50,174 nucleotides of DNA from assembly GCA_024277755.1 (NCBI GenBank), contig JAJRUN010000141.1:1-50174 (forward strand). The letters are read 5' to 3'. The position numbers were made by a program, and so were the translations under genes. Below are positions 47,265 through 50,174 of this stretch, piece after piece (within the stretch, counting starts at the first letter, position 1; each line of letters opens with the position of its first letter). This DNA comes from Gammaproteobacteria bacterium. Its GTDB lineage: Bacteria; Pseudomonadota; Gammaproteobacteria; Tenderiales; Tenderiaceae. Under the pieces are notes generated by a model. The model had not been told where the DNA came from and did not search any database. It worked only from the letters and a program-made list of their open reading frames with translations.

Positions 47265-48074
47265 ATGCCCACACAGATGAAAAAGCTGAAATTGCACGGG
47301 TTTAACAACCTCACCAAGACCCTGAGCTTTAATATTTACGATATCTGTTATGCCGTTACCCCTGAGCAGCACAAGGCCTATATCGAATATATTGATGAGG
47401 CCTATAACGCTGAACGTCTGACTCAAATCCTGACAGATGTCACCGACATTATTGGAGCCAATATTCTCAATGTTGCTCGCCAGGACTATGATCCACAGGG
47501 GGCTTCGGTCACTGTCCTGATTTCAGAAGAGTCGATTGCCGCAGAAGAGCTGTCCAATACCGAAGCGCCGGGGCCGTTACCTGAAGCGGTGGTGGGGCAC
47601 TTGGACAAGAGTCATATTACTGTCCACACCTACCCTGAAACCCATCCCGATGGGGGGATTAGCACCTTTCGTGCCGATATCGATGTGGCTACCTGTGGTC
47701 GCATCTCGCCGCTAAAGGCATTGAATTACCTGATTCACAGCTTCGAGTCGGACATTGTGACCATGGACTACCGTGTGCGTGGTTTTACCCGTGACGTGCG
47801 CGGTAAAAAACACTTTATCGATCACAAAATCAGTTCGATCCAGAACTATATCGCCAGGGACACCAAAGCCAGATATCAAATGATTGACGTTAATGTCTAT
47901 CAGGAGAATATCTTTCACACCAAAATGATGTTGAAAGAGTGCCACCTGGAAGATTACCTGTTTGGTATTTCACCGGATGATCTGACGGGCAAAGAGATTA
48001 AATCGATTGATCAGAAGGTGAAGCAGGAAATGACTGAGATATTTTATGGCCGTAATTTGCGGCGGGGTTTGTAG
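47265..48074 (+). CDS. speD: S-adenosylmethionine decarboxylase proenzyme
   Basis: A 269-residue E. coli-type SpeD that makes decarboxylated SAM for spermidine synthesis. The proenzyme cleaves itself at Lys115-Ser116 ([14 protein letters not shown]), turning the Ser into the pyruvoyl cofactor. Seen: [56 protein letters not shown] and [20 protein letters not shown]. The ATG at 47265 is chosen because AGGAGG lies seven bases upstream; an ATG at 47277 gives the shorter enterobacterial N-terminus. A terminator overlaps its 3' end. Confidence 0.97.
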   Translation: MPTQMKKLKLHGFNNLTKTLSFNIYDICYAVTPEQHKAYIEYIDEAYNAERLTQILTDVTDIIGANILNVARQDYDPQGASVTVLISEESIAAEELSNTEAPGPLPEAVVGHLDKSHITVHTYPETHPDGGISTFRADIDVATCGRISPLKALNYLIHSFESDIVTMDYRVRGFTRDVRGKKHFIDHKISSIQNYIARDTKARYQMIDVNVYQENIFHTKMMLKECHLEDYLFGISPDDLTGKEIKSIDQKVKQEMTEIFYGRNLRRGL

Positions 48075-48097
48075 CTGCTCCCCGCCGTATGTTTTTT
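48060..48097 (+). terminator. terminator overlapping the end of speD
   Basis: CGGCGGGG (48060-48067) pairs with CCCCGCCG (48080-48087); the speD stop codon lies in the loop, and TTTTTTGATTTT follows. Confidence 0.88.
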
Positions 48098-48101
48098 GAT
48101 T

Positions 48102-50174
48102 TTATGGGGTAACTGAATCCCAGTCGGCAGACATGACATCATTGTCGTGAAGGTAATGCACCGCGCTGCCTTGAATGACAGACCGATCATAATAGCTGCC
48201 TGCCCTCTGTGTGTTTGTGCTGCTGGCTTGTTCGCTAATCAATGTGCCATTATGTCTTAGCGTCACATCTTGTGCGTGGGTATCAATTTCAAAAAGATAA
48301 AGGCCGTTATGTTGCCAGTCGGCCCATTCCCAGGGTGAGGTTTGCTCGCCGCCCTGGTGCAGACTTACCGGAATGCTGAATTTATCTGCGCCATCACTGC
48401 TCGTTAAATAGCTCAGGCTATGATAATCATTGAGCACAGGGCTGTTTGTACCGCGCTCACCCAGAATGATACTGCTGATTTCAGTTGGGGCATTGATGTC
48501 CGAAACGTCGAAGAGAGATAATTTAAGTCCCTGATACCATGCAAAATTACCCGCCTCATCGGCAATAGCGTCTTTGCCGATACCAAGCAAAAGCCCATCG
48601 CTAACGGCGTGCAGATAGCTGGAGTAGCCCGGTAATTCCAGTTCTCCTGCAATCAGGGGGTTGCTGTTATCGCTAAGGTCGATGACGTAGAGCGGATCGA
48701 TTTTCCTGAAGGTGACAAGATAAACGCGATCACCAATATAGCGCGCGGCAAAGATTCGTTCGCCCGGTTTGCCTATGGCGGCGGGATTGGTTTTGTTGGG
48801 TAGCTGGGCGATGACCTCCAGTTGGGTGTTGTTGGCGTTTGATTGCAGATTGGTCAGCTGGTGCTGCCATTGATTGTTGTTAAATCGGGATGTCACCACA
48901 TGCAATACCTCGTTCCGTTCGCCCATTAAAAAGGCGGGGTTGCTGCCGTTGATTGATAACCAGCCGGGAACGATGCCGCTGCCCTGGTAGCTGGGGCCGT
49001 TACTGCCCAAGGCAAATTTATGTATGGCGGTATTGTTGCTAAAAGATATTTCGTTAAGACCGTTGCTGTCAGTGTCTTTGTCTGTTGTTGTGGTTAGATA
49101 AATGTTTTGAGTCGATGCATAAACCCCATCGCCACGGCCGCCGATACAGACTGACGTCATCTCTTCGGGTGAGTTTAAGTTGATTGCCGTAATGCTGGTC
49201 AGTGTTGGGTAACCGCCATTGCTTCCCGCCGTGTCGGGGATAAAGCAATTCTGGCTCAGCAGCAATGGTTGTGGCTCGTTGTGATTGATGCTGACCGTGG
49301 GCAGCAGTTCATCCAGTGAAGTTTGCTCAAGTAAGGTCTGGTTTTCTGCTGTTTCTTTGATTGTGGAGGCAAAGTTTAGATAGCCTTCGATGGACGGTGT
49401 AAAGCGTGTTACCAAATATAAAGTGTCTTCAATCCGGCGTGAACTCAGCAGATAACCATCAATTGAAATGTTGAGACGTTGTTGTGGTGCGGCAGCCTCA
49501 CTGACATCGTAAAACCAGAGTTTGGTCTGGATCGACTGCCAGCTCCACGGGCTATACCAGCTTACCCAGCTTTGGCCAGTGTTGCCTGTTGCGATTAGCT
49601 GTTTGCCATTGCCGTTTTCATCTGTGGTGAGATAGAGGCCGTTTATTGCGTTGCCGGCTTCGCCCACTTCGATTTCTGTCAGTAGCTGAGAGGCTGCCGG
49701 ATTTGCCTGGATCTGGTGCACAGTGATCGCTGGGGCGGGTGTGGCTGGTTGGGTATTGTCACCTGCTGGAAAACCCAGAGTGATTACGCCGCCCGTGGCG
49801 AAGTCATTGTTCGGTTGTTTGATTGAATAAAGGTACTGGCCATCATTTTTGATGCGATCTGCCTCGTCCACGCCGCTGACTTGCAGGTTAGTGGTGGAAG
49901 TGGATTCACCGTTGCTGGTTGTGGTTGCTGTATCGCTTGCTGCTGTGACGAATTCTAGCGCCTGGAGGAAATTGTTTGAGTCGTTGAAACCTTGCTTGAG
50001 ATATTGTTCAAGCTGATTGTCTGAGTCAACTGGCTTGAGCTGGCTTTTTCTGGTCAGGTTTGTTTGGGGGGATGTGTCAGATGCGACGCTGTTTTCAGGG
50101 AGTTCGTTGTGTTGGCAGCCACCCAGTAGCAGTGACAGGGTAATGCCGGGAAGCAGTATTTTTGATTTTTTTGG
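48102..50174 (-). CDS. beta-propeller lipoprotein (start beyond window edge)
   Basis: At least 690 residues; the frame is open to the right edge. The first visible residues form a lipoprotein signal (KKSKILLPGITLSLLLGGC), so only the first codon or so is missing. After a Ser/Thr-rich linker comes VSGVDEADRIKNDGQYLYSI, the typical entry to secreted beta-propeller (PF09826) proteins. Several blade-like repeats follow, with motifs such as ARYIGDRVYLVTFRKIDPLY, VIDLSDNSNPLIAGELELPG and YSSYLHAVSDG. A GTG at 49871 would start inside this motif and is not the true start. Function is unknown; the family is seen on cell surfaces of bacteria and archaea. It converges with speD. Confidence 0.83.
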   Translation of the reverse strand, partial: PKKSKILLPGITLSLLLGGCQHNELPENSVASDTSPQTNLTRKSQLKPVDSDNQLEQYLKQGFNDSNNFLQALEFVTAASDTATTTSNGESTSTTNLQVSGVDEADRIKNDGQYLYSIKQPNNDFATGGVITLGFPAGDNTQPATPAPAITVHQIQANPAASQLLTEIEVGEAGNAINGLYLTTDENGNGKQLIATGNTGQSWVSWYSPWSWQSIQTKLWFYDVSEAAAPQQRLNISIDGYLLSSRRIEDTLYLVTRFTPSIEGYLNFASTIKETAENQTLLEQTSLDELLPTVSINHNEPQPLLLSQNCFIPDTAGSNGGYPTLTSITAINLNSPEEMTSVCIGGRGDGVYASTQNIYLTTTTDKDTDSNGLNEISFSNNTAIHKFALGSNGPSYQGSGIVPGWLSINGSNPAFLMGERNEVLHVVTSRFNNNQWQHQLTNLQSNANNTQLEVIAQLPNKTNPAAIGKPGERIFAARYIGDRVYLVTFRKIDPLYVIDLSDNSNPLIAGELELPGYSSYLHAVSDGLLLGIGKDAIADEAGNFAWYQGLKLSLFDVSDINAPTEISSIILGERGTNSPVLNDYHSLSYLTSSDGADKFSIPVSLHQGGEQTSPWEWADWQHNGLYLFEIDTHAQDVTLRHNGTLISEQASSTNTQRAGSYYDRSVIQGSAVHYLHDNDVMSADWDSVTP

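Overview
The window is a chromosomal segment from a proteobacterium, most likely a deep-branching gammaproteobacterium (Chromatiales-like or sulfur-oxidiser-like). The reasons are the gene order tldD-darP-pmbA, mla-ibaG-murA-his-tat-degS-nif3 and rpe-gph-trpE / trpGDC / crp-osmC / speD, together with a Vfr-type CRP and an E. coli-type SpeD. Similar orders also occur in betaproteobacteria, so the class is an inference. I saw no rRNA, tRNA, CRISPR array or insertion sequence.

Layout. (1) 1-2311: 3' end of tldD, darP on the opposite strand, and pmbA. (2) 2322-6648: a tightly coupled phospholipid-transport operon mlaF-E-D-[TolC-like]-C-B. A TolC-family outer-membrane protein sits where some relatives carry mlaA. 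(3) 6757-16511: ibaG, murA, a nearly complete histidine operon (hisG, D, C, B, H, A, F, I, E) and tatABC. (4) 16520-18486: a DegS-like protease (minus) and a Nif3-family protein. (5) 18981-26322: an alternative complex III operon (actA, B1, B2, C, D, E, F), in the place where cytochrome bc1 genes (petABC) follow degS-nif3 in many relatives. The usual fused ActB is split in two. (6) 26373-30428: a DUF3530 hydrolase (minus), then rpe, gph and trpE. (7) 30681-38374: accessory cargo between trpE and trpG. It has a FlgT-like lipoprotein, a periplasmic pilus chaperone and two DUF4402 putative fibre subunits on the plus strand. A glycine-zipper protein and a 1016-residue usher-like outer-membrane protein ending in a SPOR domain are on the minus strand. 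Together these look like a little-described chaperone-usher-type surface system. (8) 38686-41108: trpGDC. (9) 41233-45523: three tandem paralogous outer-membrane beta-barrels of the TraF_2 type. (10) 45540-48074: crp/vfr (minus), an OsmC-family protein, a VOC protein and speD. (11) 48102-50174: a beta-propeller lipoprotein on the minus strand whose first codons lie off the window.

How the parts fit. Much of the window concerns the envelope: Mla lipid traffic, peptidoglycan precursor synthesis (MurA), Tat export (the ActB1 N-terminus carries a Tat signal), a DegS-like protease, a quinol-oxidising complex, a putative fibre system and three outer-membrane barrels. The housekeeping backbone is interrupted in two places, trpE/trpG and trpC/crp, and both inserts encode cell-surface proteins. 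The strongest candidates for something undescribed are the SPOR-tailed usher system, the TolC-like member of the mla operon, and the split-ActB complex III at the petABC position.
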